In this document: piece by piece, positions 1-10,120 of the stretch
Layout of the letters: every line of letters starts with the position of its first letter
How positions within the stretch are numbered: position 1 is the first letter of the stretch
From: Diogma glabrata
Taxonomy: Eukaryota > Arthropoda > Insecta > Diptera > Cylindrotomidae
Assembly: GCA_963693315.1 (NCBI GenBank)
Contig: CAVNZG010001063.1
Location: 43,555 to 107,554, forward strand
Reading direction: 5' to 3'
DNA: 64,000 bases
Notes under the pieces: generated by a model
What the model was told of the DNA's origin: nothing
The model's input: the letters and a program-made list of their open reading frames with translations, nothing else
Database searches by the model: none
Program-made: the position numbers and the translations under genes

Positions 1-75
1 TTAATAAAGCGATGGCTGTGCAACTCTCTAAGAGGCCGAAAAACATACGTTGAGTTCAGTAACTCTAGATCTAAG

Positions 76-388
76 ATGAGAGTGCTCAGACAAGGAATTC
101 CACTAGATGGAGTTCTCTCACCATTATTCAACCTTTACCTAAGTAGTTTACCGGCACCACAGGAAAGAATAACCATCACGTCATATGCAAATGACTGCAC
201 GGTGCTTGCAACAGTAAACAACCTGGAACAACTCACTAATGTTCTAAACACCTACCTTTACACCTTGAATGAATGGTTTAAAACCAAACAATTGAAACTG
301 TCCACTGAAAAGTACACTTCCACACTTTTCACTTCATGGACGAAAGAGGTCAGTACACTGCATTGACAACATACTAATTCCTATTGTG
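76..388 (+). pseudogene. LINE reverse transcriptase fragment, left palindrome arm
   Basis: This is a fragment of a non-LTR retrotransposon reverse transcriptase. It covers the motif B region (GIPLDGVLSPLFNLYL) through the catalytic motif C into the thumb. Motif C reads YAND instead of YADD, so the second catalytic Asp is lost. The reading frame stops at 364-366. The fragment is the left arm of an inverted repeat whose right arm (445-720) carries the same stretch on the other strand with YADD intact. It lies in what is probably an intron of the Akap200-like gene downstream. The clade (Jockey or R1-like) is not resolved. Confidence 0.75.
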
Positions 389-444
389 AGCGTTGAATTT
401 AAGTAGTGGATCGAATGTTACCCCCAGCAGTTTTGGATTTTTGA

Positions 445-720
445 CAGTAGGAATTAGTATGTTGTCAATGCAGATGTGAAGTGTTGTATTTACCTCCTTC
501 GTCCATGTGGTGAAAAGTGTGAAAGTGGACTTTTCAGTAGCAGTTTCAATTTTTTGGTTTTAAAGCATTCATTCAAGGTGTTTAGGACATTAGTGAGTTG
601 TTCCAGCTTATTTCCTGTTGCAAGCACCGTGCAGTCGTCTGCATATGACGTGATGGTTATTCCTTCCGGTGGGTGGTGCCGGTAAACTACTTAGGTAAAG
701 GTTGAATAATGAAGGTAAGA
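445..720 (-). pseudogene. LINE reverse transcriptase fragment, right palindrome arm
   Basis: The reverse complement repeats the 76-388 RT fragment. Here the catalytic box reads SYADDC, so this arm keeps both aspartates that the left arm has partly lost. The two arms are separated by about 56 bp that belong to neither. Small indels interrupt the frame. A transcript through this locus would form a long hairpin. Confidence 0.7.
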
Positions 721-724
721 GAAC

Positions 725-815
725 TCCACCTTGGCTAGTGATATCTCATAGCTATTGCCAGTGGTATGTGATATCTCATTTTAATTCGTATGTCAAAACC
801 AAGGACATATAGAAG
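725..815 (-). repeat. LINE 5'-module remnant
   Basis: The motif cttggctagtgatatctcat and a nearby copy of ccagtggtatgtgatatctc match the 5' untranslated region of the LINE at 17.5-21.15 kb (compare 20990-21065), in the same orientation. It therefore appears to be a detached 5' piece of that LINE family, or of a relative, next to the RT palindrome. Confidence 0.5.
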
Positions 816-855
816 TATGTATTGTATTTTATAGTATTGTAATAGAAATAAATAT

Positions 856-900
856 TTCCCTGAGGAAGGTTTCATAGAAACCGAAAATATTTGGAAAAAA
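856..900 (+). ncRNA. hammerhead-like motif remnant
   Basis: CTGAGGA (860-866) fits the hammerhead core CUGANGA. It is followed by a perfect 6-bp hairpin, GGTTTC (868-873) with GAAACC (877-882), and then GAAA (883-886). This order of core, stem II and GAAA is the hammerhead layout, a motif known from pseudo-LTRs of Penelope-like elements. I could not find a convincing stem III and UH cleavage site, so it may be a degenerate remnant or chance. Confidence 0.3.
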
Positions 901-1260
901 TTAAAAATGTAAGTCGTTTACGAATCATCAAAGTTATTGAAATAATACTTTAAGATCTAAGAATCCCGGTAAAAAAAGAAAGATTTTGAAGTTATAAGAG
1001 CTGTCGAAAGGGATAGAAGTTGATTAGAACATCATCAAAGAGAAAGGAAAATGATAAATCGTATTCATAGAAAATAGAATCATTTTAGGAGACAGTAGAT
1101 TTAGATTCTGTTTGGATTAAACAGACTTAGATGATGGATAATACTACAATCGTTACATTATTGATTATAGTTTAATTTGTCAACACACCATTTTAATCAC
1201 ATCTTACAGCAAAATATTTTCTCAAACGTAGAATAAAATCGACAGTTACACAGCACTTAT

Positions 1261-1476
1261 GTGTAACTACATTTCATAAAAATGGAAAGGAAGTTCACAA
1301 AACGATTTATTGCGATTCTAAACAAGCTTTAAAAAAAATTGCTATCAATAAATTTAAAAAAATTGTTTTTTTTTGATTTATTGATAAACAAATTTGATTT
1401 TCAAGTTTGTTTCAAGCTCAATCACAATAAATCGGTTTTTGCGCTTCCTCTCAATTTTTCCAAAATGTAGTTACAC
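1261..1476. repeat. MITE / foldback element
   Basis: The terminal inverted repeats start gtgtaactacatttc and end with its complement (gtagttacac at 1467-1476). Imperfect pairing extends about 50 bp inward on each side, around an A/T-rich loop. The element has no coding capacity. It sits in the presumed intron upstream of the exon at 1864. Confidence 0.6.
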
Positions 1477-1863
1477 GTAAATGCTTTGGAGCCGTCGAAA
1501 TACAAAACATAATTGTCCTAGATCTCAATTACTGAGAATTTTGTCATGGAATATTGCTGAGGTATTTAATAGCATGAACTTTCTAGAAATAATTCAAAAA
1601 CATGTTCATTGGCTGAATTAAAAAGATTTTTATATAGAATGTGATATTGTCCAAACTCCAAAGCGATAAAACAATTGTATATGAAATGCGATATAGTAAA
1701 TCAAATAAATAAAACTTAGTCCCGTTAAAAAGAAATATTGTTTGTCTTATAATCGATCCTGTATTTATCCTGGCACTTTCTCTAACCAACTCCTGAAAGA
1801 ATATTTTTGTTTCGTAACCGTATAGACATTAATTATACCATTATTTATATATTTAATTTGCAG

Positions 1864-2205
1864 GGTATTGAAAAGGCAACTAAAGAAGCAGGGGAACAGG
1901 AAAAACAATCTACAACAGAAAAATTCAGCGTTTTAGCGCCATCATCTTCGAATTCCACAAATATTGCGACTGAGGCAACACAAGTAACTGAAAATGCAAA
2001 CAACGATTTATTAGTTCAGCCTGAAGTAACTGAGCCAAATGCAGTATCCCCTCAAACTGAAACTGCAGATAATCCTCAGAAAACAAAGAAGCAAAAGGTT
2101 AAAAAGAAATGGTCTTTCCGAAGCATTTCGTTTAGCAAAAAAGATAAACAAAAACCTCCAAAAACAGAAGAATCAAATGCTGAAATCGGGAAAGTTCTTG
2201 AAGAG
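1864..2205 (+). CDS. Akap200: Akap200-like internal exon with MARCKS-type effector segment
   Basis: This is an internal coding exon. The acceptor is ttgcag (ending 1863) and the donor is GAG|gtaagc at 2205/2206; both boundaries are phase 0. The peptide is acidic and low-complexity until nt 2080-2155, where a basic-aromatic patch appears: KVKKKWSFRSISFSKKDK. This resembles the MARCKS effector domain and, as I recall it, a segment conserved in insect Akap200, a membrane-associated scaffold for PKA. In that family, serines in the patch are targets for PKC, and calmodulin or actin binding has been proposed. Upstream exons, including any N-myristoylation signal, lie outside the window. The name rests on this motif plus the acidic, proline-rich tail in the next exon. 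Another MARCKS-like protein is possible. Confidence 0.62.
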
Positions 2206-2279
2206 GTAAGCACTACATAAACTATAATTATAAATTGTGTTACAAATAATAATGGTTTAAATTTGATTTTATCTGTTAG

Positions 2280-3887
2280 ACACCGCAACAAGAAGAAGTC
2301 GTTCTAGAAGCATCTGCACCAATTGAAAATCAAGCACAAACAAAAGAGTCTATCAAAAATCCCGAAGCAGAATTGAACGAAGTTGAAACTAAAACGAATG
2401 TTGAAGAGAAGGTAGAGAATGGACCTACTACTTTAGATACTGAACCAGTAAAACAAATTGCAACGAGTGATAAGGAAAAAGAAAGCACATTGGCACAGCT
2501 AGAAACAACGATTACTAATATTGTCTCCGAAGCCGAACATATAGATAAAACACCAATAGTTATAGAAACAGTTCAGATTGAAGTACAACAACTTCACACC
2601 GAACTAGAACAACCAATCGTTGTACATACTCCAACTGAAGTAATTGAAAATTTGGAATCGATTGTAGATCCTAAAATCGAGGAACAAGAACAGGAAAAAA
2701 TCACACTAGTGGAAGAAGTAGCACAACCATGCACAACCATTGAGGAGAGTAAAACAACGAAAGATGTAGAAAGTGCTTCCCCACCTCCACTTCCCTCAAA
2801 ACCTCCACCATCACAAGTTACAGTATTTGCTGAATCAGCTATGTCCACAAGTGATGTTACCTCATTATCCAATCTTTTGGAGCACCAAACTACCAATACT
2901 GAGGTCAATGAAAACGAAATAAATATAACACCTATAGATACTCAAACAGTTGTTGATGAACTGGCTTCCATTCCAATAACCCAAGAAATAGCATGTTTTG
3001 AAACGGTTATAACTCAAACTGTTCCAGAACAAAAAGTAATTTTAGATAATAACCGTGAAGACATAATCAGCGATTCTTTAATTGCAACAAACTTGGAAGA
3101 ATCTAATGAGTCAATTGAAAATTGCAACTCATTTTCTGCTTTGGAAACTGAAAACCAACTACAATCCAATATTAACGAAAACAACAAACTTCCTGAACCT
3201 CAACCAGCTGAAATAATATCTGAGATAATTGAATCACCAAAGGTGGAAACTGAAAGAGATAGCCAAAATAATGAAGAATCTTTCTCTAAACAAAACGAAC
3301 ATCAGAAAACTATATTATCCGAAAACGCTATAGTTTTAGAATCGTCTAATAAAGAAACAGACGAACCACAGCTCATAGATAATTCTGAAACTGTATCTTT
3401 AATTGACAAGGTTACAGAAAGTATTTTCAATTGCGATTTAAATAAAACTGATGATGAATCTTTACCAGTACCACCATCCGATTTAAGCCGCATTGATGAC
3501 GATGAATCAAAAGATTTATCAGTTGATATTTCGTCTCCCCTTCAACAAAATAGCTTAGATTCAATCACATCACCTTCTTTGGCCCAAATGGATATCAATT
3601 TACCATCACCACCATCTGAAACGAACCTCAATTCAAACATTGAAATTATTGCAACTGAAAGCGATGTCATTTTAACACCAGAATCGTTAGCGCATGAGAA
3701 AATAAAACAAAAGTTTGACGAAAAGAACGACAACCAAATTGAAATGAATATATCGAATGAAGAAATAACAAATGGAAAAGAGATTATTAATGGAAACGTT
3801 CAACAAATTTATATAGAAAATAATAAACTAAATGGGGAGCAACAGCGGAATCTCATTGTAACGGAAAAGGAGAATATTGAATTTTGA
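2280..3887 (+). CDS. Akap200: Akap200-like terminal coding exon
   Basis: This is the last coding exon: acceptor ctgttag ending 2279, stop TGA at 3885-3887, about 535 codons in phase with the previous exon. The 74-bp intron 2206-2279 separates them. The product is very acidic, rich in Glu, Thr, Ser and Asn, and predicted to be disordered. PPPLPSKPPP (about 2779-2808) is an SH3/WW-type proline segment. STLAQLETTITNIVSEAEHI (about 2484-2543) is an amphipathic stretch that could be the PKA RII-binding helix of an AKAP, though this is only inference. The open frame is long and undisturbed, unlike the surrounding transposon debris, which argues for a live gene. Confidence 0.65.
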   Translation, partial: TPQQEEVVLEASAPIENQAQTKESIKNPEAELNEVETKTNVEEKVENGPTTLDTEPVKQIATSDKEKESTLAQLETTITNIVSEAEHIDKTPIVIETVQIEVQQLHTELEQPIVVHTPTEVIENLESIVDPKIEEQEQEKITLVEEVAQPCTTIEESKTTKDVESASPPPLPSKPPPSQVTVFAESAMSTSDVTSLSNLLEHQTTNTEVNENEINITPIDTQTVVDELASIPITQEIACFETVITQTVPEQKVILDNNREDIISDSLIATNLEESNESIENCNSFSALETENQLQSNINENNKLPEPQPAEIISEIIESPKVETERDSQNNEESFSKQNEHQKTILSENAIVLESSNKETDEPQLIDNSETVSLIDKVTESIFNCDLNKTDDESLPVPPSDLSRIDDDESKDLSVDISSPLQQNSLDSITSPSLAQMDINLPSPPSETNLNSNIEIIATESDVILTPESLAHEKIKQKFDEKNDNQIEMNISNEEITNGKEIINGNVQQIYIENNKLNGEQQRNLIVTEKENIEF

Positions 3888-3925
3888 TTTGATATAAAAG
3901 TAATTTCGAACAAAAATACTATTTG

Positions 3926-3931
3926 AATAAA
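3926..3931 (+). terminator. poly(A) signal of the Akap200-like gene
   Basis: AATAAA lies 39 bp past the stop codon, within a T-rich 3' flank. It is the nearest canonical signal, so the 3' UTR may be short. Later alternative signals cannot be excluded. Confidence 0.5.
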
Positions 3932-5400
3932 TTTTCATTTTCTAATATCTTTATTCGATGTTGGACGTTTATACTTCATTTATAAAATTAAACCATTATT
4001 AATTAAACATTTAAAATATTTTTATCGTATTATATCATAAGTTATAAGAATATATATCTTTTCAACATAATAATTGTTCCTTATAATTATTGGACAGTAT
4101 ACGTTAAATTAAATAGAATAACTAGTAAGTCAAGCTTACACTTAATAGATAAAGTTGCTTCTATAATTATTTCTTGTCTGTATTTTTAATGTTCAATTGA
4201 ATAACATTTATTATTTTATACTAATCATTACGGTTGATTGACCAAGCCATGGAAATGTCTACGAAGATTTAGATTATTATTAGGGGTTTCCTCTTGTTGG
4301 ACCATGTGCATACATACTAATATACTAACATGTGTGTAGACTGTGGAATCACCAGGGGTACTAATAATATAGCCCATTCTATGTTTGCATTCTGTTCTTG
4401 AATATTTAACTATTTTTATAAAACATTGTGTTTTCGATACGTCATTGAATAATACCGTCATCTTTTTACCATTCTATAGTTTTTTCCTACTGTAGTCTAA
4501 GGTAAATAATAAAAGTTCATGAACTAATAAAACAAAAACGATATTTTCCAAGGAATGGAAAGATTTGCTACATCGATTAGATTTATACACACCTAACCAT
4601 GAATGAAGGGCAATTCAAGTATATATTTTTTTGTATAAAAAATAAGAATCTATATTTACATACAGTAAACAATTATAATATCTAGAATATTTAAAAGTTT
4701 TCGCATGAGTATTGTGTTGTTTAGTTTTTTTGTTTCTTATAGCTTGAATAATATTTCACTTTAAAAAGTTTCGAAACAAACTGACATTTAAATTGTTTAA
4801 AAAAAATAACCGGTTGACGAAAACAAAAGTTTAAATTGTTTTGGCATCTTCCATCTCCAGTAAAATATTTCGTCATTTTGGATGTTTTTTTATCGCCGAA
4901 GGTAACGAAAAGGTTCTATTTAATAATAGAGCAATATCAAAATTTGAAGTTTTTTAACGGACATAACCACAAAAATAATTTCGTACTGACTATAGTATAA
5001 AGTAATGTATTGATATAAATTGCTATGTAGTAATATTACTTTGTGTTTCTGCTTATTTTTAAAATTTAAAGTAGGAACAATGATGCAAACTTCATCCTTA
5101 ACGTTTTAACGATGATAGTTAAATTCCTAGACTTACAAATATTTAGTATAATCAACTTGAAACCGATTCTCCAACATGGACATCAAAATTAAACACAAAA
5201 CAATATATATTCATATATTTAGGCATATAATTAAAAAATGAAATTATTTCAAAGAAATTACTATTTACATAAACAAAATTTACGAAGGTCTTATAAAGAA
5301 ACATGTAAATATCAAAATATCATTGAATGGATATTGCCTTGGTTAATGGCAATTTTTTTATAATACACATTTTGAGATACGATAAAATTCTCACAGTAGC
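3932..5400. other. AT-rich intergenic stretch between two host genes
   Basis: This is the space between two convergent genes. It is AT-rich and I saw no transposon termini or long repeats. One uncertain open frame on the minus strand (4228-4461) is listed separately. It should contain the 3' UTR of the Cks gene, but no clear minus-strand AATAAA was found close to that gene's stop. Confidence 0.5.
4228..4461 (-). CDS. possible short exon, unidentified
   Basis: This 77-codon open frame starts with ATG and ends in HFHGLVNQP-stop. It is less AT-biased in composition than the flanks, and its codons look plausible. I recognise no domain. It may be a terminal exon of an unseen minus-strand gene or a chance open frame; no splice site decides it. 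Confidence 0.18.
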   Translation of the reverse strand: MTVLFNDVSKTQCFIKIVKYSRTECKHRMGYIISTPGDSTVYTHVSILVCMHMVQQEETPNNNLNLRRHFHGLVNQP

Positions 5401-5572
5401 TCAACTTTTAGTAATTGGTCGTCTAAATAATAGGATATGGGGTTCTGGTTGATGTATCATGTAATGCACCCATCCTCTTGATTGCTGCACCCCAATCCCA
5501 CGCCATTCATTTTCTGCCATTAAATGTGTTCTTGGTACTAAGCGACCTAATTCTTTGGGCAGAACGACATGT
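5401..5572 (-). CDS. Cks30A: Cks30A-type CDK regulatory subunit, exon 2
   Basis: Cks proteins are small (about 75-80 aa) subunits that bind Cdk1/Cdk2 and phospho-substrates, and they promote cyclin destruction and mitotic entry. This exon carries the family core: HVVLPKEL, the THLM motif, [22 protein letters not shown] (anion-binding site and HxPEPH hinge) and ILLFRRP, ending ITKS-stop (TGA at 5403-5401). The acceptor is TTATAG, with the exon starting at 5572. Joined to the exon at 5649-5707 it gives 76 aa, the full family length, with no missing key residue. The close match to the insect Cks30A type, rather than Cks85A, is from memory. Confidence 0.93.
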
Positions 5573-5648
5573 CTATAAGCAAAACAAAAATTATACAAGC
5601 TTAGATTTAATTATACACAAATTTATAATAATTTAAAATGTCACTGAC

Positions 5649-5707
5649 CTGTATTCGTACATATCATCGTAATATTTATCAGAATAATATATATCTTTCG
5701 CACTCAT
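5649..5707 (-). CDS. Cks30A: Cks30A-type CDK regulatory subunit, exon 1
   Basis: This 59-nt first coding exon is too short to stand out as an open frame. The ATG is at 5707-5705. The peptide starts MSAKDIYYSDKYYDD and ends YEYR, with the Arg codon split by the intron. The donor is CAG|gtcagt (5649/5648), and the intron 5573-5648 is only 76 bp. IYYSDKYYDD is the conserved N-terminal Cks sequence, which fixes this start. The gene is convergent with the Akap200-like gene. Confidence 0.92.
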
Positions 5708-6498
5708 ATCGTAAGTAATAGTGTTATAGAAACAAATAATTTTGTTTTTCTTACAGGAAAGATGTTATATTTATGTTTAAATTGTATTTTATTGAAAAAT
5801 CCGCAGCAACCGCTCTTTGCTTTTTATAATTGTCAGATTTTTCGCTTTGAACGTTTATATTTTAATACGGCGAAAATAGGAATATTTCAAAATTAATTTC
5901 CCATGCGTTCGAAAACGGCGAAAATATTTTGTGGTAGGTACCCACTAAACTTTTTGTTACTAGTATAACACGTCTTTAGTTTGTTATCATTCATAAGAGT
6001 GCGTTAGTGGAAGTAAGAAAGGCATATATCTCTTATAGTGCCACTGCTTATACGCACATACGAAAAAGATCGAAACTATTATATGAGAACATTTACAATT
6101 GTGTTTTTACGTTTTATGTATATATATGTCGACCATTTAATTCTAATAAAGTGAATTTATAATTAAAGTTATTAATCATATTTAAATTTTTTAAATATAA
6201 TAAAGGGAATTGTAAACGTAAGTACCTATATTTATATATAAGTAAATACTCAAATTTTAAAACATTATATATGTTATTTTTTTAGCTTAACCCCATTTTA
6301 TTTTTCCAGATTGATATATGATAATTAATAACTGTATATATAGTATTATTTTAAATATTTATTTAAGAAATATTTTTATATTTATATTTGTTTATTTTAT
6401 TACAGATAATAAACAACTTAAACATAATTATTAAAATGTATTTTATTTACAAAAATTCCAAATTCTATACCAAGGTGGTTACACGATTTAGGTTTACC
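5708..6498. other. upstream region of the Cks gene
   Basis: This AT-rich sequence should contain the Cks promoter (read on the minus strand). I could not pick out a convincing TATA box or initiator against the AT background, and no transposon end was seen. Confidence 0.4.
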
Positions 6499-6590
6499 AA
6501 GACAAACTAAAGACATGTCTGACCAGACAAACTAAAGACACGTCTTACCAGACAAACCCTATACATGTTATACAAGACGAGGTGGGACAT
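6499..6590. repeat. short tandem repeat, about 26-bp unit
   Basis: Three adjacent degenerate copies of a unit starting agacaaactaaagacatgtc are visible. The third copy has diverged (agacaaaccctatacatgtt). It is non-coding. Confidence 0.6.
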
Positions 6591-6683
6591 TTTGTTCGCG
6601 CGGGCTTGGGTTTGTCTTGGTCTTGTTACTATAACGCGTTAATAGTAAGTTACTAGTAAATCTGGTATAACACTTTTACTGGG

Positions 6684-7189
6684 TAGTGATCTTATATCCA
6701 CACAAACTCCACAACTTACACAAATTTCTGTTCTTATATTAATTGCGGCAAGTGTTGCGTGCACAATTGCTGTTCTTAAAATCACAATTTGTGTAATTTG
6801 TGCAACACAAATTACACAAAAAATTTTCTTGTGGTAGATTAAAATTATTTGTGCAAGTTTGTTTTGACATATGTCAATGGGTTATGTAAGGTTATGTAAA
6901 CGAAAACAAATTAAAATTGGTGCTAAATATCGTTAATTTATTTATAATTAAGAGCTGATAAAATTTTCTTAACATTTTCGATATATTTTATTTAAGTTAG
7001 TCTGAAATTAACTTAAATTTAATTAATTTTTGTGCATATACAATGTGTCAAATTTAATTTGTAGTTTTGGTTGCACATATGCTGTTCTTATAACCCTTCC
7101 ACAAATTGCACAAATTTTAAAATTGACAGACACAAATTGTGTTTTGCCTTGCACAAATTGTGTAAGTTGCGTGGATGTAAGATCACAAG
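6684..7189. repeat. MITE with about 40-bp TIRs
   Basis: The left end gtgatcttatatccacac pairs with the right end gtggatgtaagatcac (7171-7186). Pairing continues inward through 'aacttacacaaatt'. The interior holds repeated 'cacaaattg' words. No coding capacity is seen, and the target duplication is unclear. Confidence 0.6.
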
Positions 7190-7352
7190 GGTACATATAC
7201 ATATATTTGTTGTATGACAGCTGTAGTTGATGTAGACTGGTAAAGGACGGTATGCTGCTGAAAATTAATTATTTTCCCTGTACAAAACCTCTATGCAAAA
7301 AAACAAAACAAAAGGAAAGGAAAAATTTTTCGGTTCCCATTTCGTATGTAGT

Positions 7353-7443
7353 AGCACCTGAAAATAAGAAGAAGTGAAAAACTGATCTGTTAATAGATGT
7401 CATTGATTACCCGTGGAGACTTCTTATTTTCAAATTAACGGTG
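7353..7443. repeat. small inverted repeat
   Basis: The sequence agcacctgaaaataagaag near 7353 pairs with cttcttattttca near 7418, with a short loop between. It looks like a small foldback, directly next to a copy of a repeated word (gtgctttccaaacgacgact) at 7441 that recurs at 8103. Confidence 0.45.
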
Positions 7444-7586
7444 CTTTCCAAACGACGACTTATTTGAGGAACATAACTTATTCTAAACTTATTCGAATAA
7501 GTATGCTGACGAGGTAACTTATTTTGTATCTCTTTTTCCATAAAAATCTAATCTGATATGTCAAATATACTTATTTTATTTATTTA

Positions 7587-8082
7587 TACTAAGTTTACAC
7601 CAGTATCTAATTCCACCAGTATCAAATTTGCTAGCCATTTTCACCATCATACTTTTTAAATTTGGTACGGTGATGTAAACTCTTATTAATTAGGTATGAC
7701 ATATTAATTTTTAGCGCGTCTTTTTCATTGTTAGTTTTTTGGTTAGAAAAAAAGAAATTCCATATATGTTTTTTATAAAAAACTGTAAACAGTTACTATA
7801 TTCTTGCTAAAAAATTTTCACTTTTAATTTCAGCAAAAAAATCACATGAAACATATATATATATTTATAAAATAAGTTGATTTATTTTTATTTTAAATGT
7901 CATACCAAATTTTAGTGTTCACACCGTAAAAATAATACATATTTGCTACGTACCTAATTTGATACGTAGCAAATCATCCTACCAAATATTTGGTACGTAC
8001 TGTTTTGATAAATGTTTACATCGACCATAGTCGACCTAATAAGTATAGTACGTACCTATTAGATACTGGTGTAAACTTAGTA
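7587..8082. repeat. MITE with 25-bp TIRs
   Basis: The left TIR starts tactaagtttacaccagtat at 7587. Its reverse complement ends the element at 8082. The element appears to split a larger repeat, because gtgctttccaaacgacgact occurs on both sides (7441 and 8103) in the same direction. It encodes no protein. Confidence 0.6.
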
Positions 8083-8420
8083 TTAATATCTGTCCCCTTA
8101 GGGTGCTTTCCAAACGACGACTTATTTGATACTTATTACTTATTTGTCGCCATATTGAAAATGTCAAAAAAATCATTCAAGACAATAATGACTATAATTA
8201 TGTCAGTTTAAATCTGATTTATAAAAACGTTTGATCAAATTAGTGACAGATATTAACTAAATAAAATAAAAAGTATATTTGACATATCACCAGCATACTT
8301 ATGTCGTTTTCTTTTTACCAAAAAAATTGCTCTGACACGCCCATTTATGATCTCAGAACAAGTTTTTTTGACATTACGTATTCTATTTGACAAAAAAAGT
8401 GATCTTTTTGCCCTGAAAAT

Positions 8421-8997
8421 TGTTGGGTTGTGCAGAATAAAAGAGGATCTTATATTCTTATAAAGTAAATAGAAGTGAACACGTTTATTTTACAAATCGT
8501 ACAAGGACAGAGTGACAGAATTAAGTTAGTTACAATTCATATACAAAAAAATACAGTGTAGCCAACTAAAAACTATGATATGAGCCGTTCACTGCACAAC
8601 ACGATTAACTCCATAAAACAAAATGTTGAGAAAATTGAGTTTTTTCAAAGGTCAAATAAATTTCGATATTTTGTAGTGTTAATCTTTATCATTCAGGCAT
8701 GTTATTATAAACATAATTTATTTAATTTTGGTTACTAAGTATATCAATTAGCTATTATAGTAGTAATTTAATTAGTATAATAGATATTATTAGTTTTTAA
8801 TGTCAGGTTTTTAATAGTCATTTTTTAATGGTCAGACAAATTTTGACTTTTAATGGTGTTTATCTTAATTATTCAGGAAAGTTGTTTTTAACATAGAAAG
8901 TTATGACTATAGCAAGTACTTTGACATTTAAATTTAAAATTTTCCAAAAGGTGGAGTTGGTCGGTCTGTGCAATGAACGGCACATATATATCCAACA
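8421..8997 (-). repeat. Ty1/copia 3' LTR
   Basis: On the minus strand the LTR begins TGTTGGATATATATG and ends CCCAACA, giving the short terminal inverted repeat TGTTGG/CCAACA. It is 577 bp long. The purine run AGTGGGAA directly before it (9005-8998) fits a polypurine tract, and the pol stop codon is seven bases from the LTR edge. The partner 5' LTR is missing. Confidence 0.75.
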
Positions 8998-9003
8998 TTC
9001 CCA

Positions 9004-10120
9004 CTATATCTTATTTTTATGAACTCCCATTAATTGTATGAAACTTTCAATCTTAGTTGACACTAAAGGCTTCGTTAAGATATCGGCTGCCATATTGTTC
9101 GTTGATACATTCTGTACATCTATTTTACCATCTGATATGACTTGCCGAATGAAATGATAACGTAAATCTATGTGTTTAGTACGTGGATGATAACATTCGT
9201 TGGATGCTAAATGAATTGCGCTTTGATTATCACATAACAGCTTCGTAGTCCCTGTTTTATTCCTATCAAGAGATACAAACCCTTTATCAATTGCCGCTTT
9301 CCATTTCTCATGATCATCTCTCGAAAATGCTTCACCATAACCTTCAGGATCATCATTTTCATAGGTTACCAAATATGAAAAAAAATCATCATATCTTTTT
9401 AACTGCAGTTCTCTAGCTGAACGTCGAACATCGTTTGTTACATCTAACGGAACATCAACCATAAAATCAGGATCAGAATCATTATCATCAACAATTTGAT
9501 CGCCAGACACTGAATTGAATGAGTCGTCTGTTGATTCTTCAGTTTCAGAACAATTTGCTTCTTCACGTAACGTATTTATTTCAGCTTCATCATTTGATTC
9601 ATCAGGCCGATCAATATCAATAACCTCATTAACACTAACAACTGTATCAACTCTTGTTGCTTCTGTGACATCATCAACTGGATTATTCGCTAAATCTAGG
9701 TTTTTCTCAAAATTTCCCACTAAATCTGGTATTTCTGCGAATGGGCAAACAGAATTAGGTTTCAATGATATATTTACCTGTGACCACGATTGATCTTCCA
9801 AGAAAACAACATATCGGCTGATGATCAATTTATTATTTTCCGGGTTGATTAAACGATATGCTTTACTGTTCTCACAATATCCTACCATGATACATTTAAT
9901 TGATTTACTATCCAGCTTCAACCTTTTCTGTTTAGGAACATGAACCATCGCTATACATCCAAACACTCGAAGATTAGATAAATCAGTTTTCGATTGAGAC
10001 CAGACTTCTTGTGGGCATTTACTTGCCAAACTATCACATGGCGTTCTGTTGATTAAAAATACAGCAGTATTGGCTGCTTCTGCCCAAAATGATATATTAA
10101 GACCAGCATCAGAGAGTAAA
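9004..10120 (-). pseudogene. Ty1/copia pol, integrase C-terminus joined to RNase H with RT deleted
   Basis: The minus-strand frame starts in the integrase C-terminal region (KCPQEVW, LRVFGCIAMVHVP, VFLEDQSW) and runs through the acidic linker. It enters the start of the RT domain (HEKWKAAIDKGF) and then jumps straight to the end of RNase H (LLCDNQSAIHLASN, HPRTKHIDLRYHFIR, DILTKPL). The palm and YVDD box are absent, so this is an in-frame internal deletion. A one-base shift near 10120 separates it from the upstream part. The product cannot reverse transcribe. Confidence 0.85.

Noticed and set aside
2594..3733. Minus-strand frames opposite the Akap200-like exon
   Set aside because: They are shadows of the acidic low-complexity coding strand; no domain or splice logic supports them.
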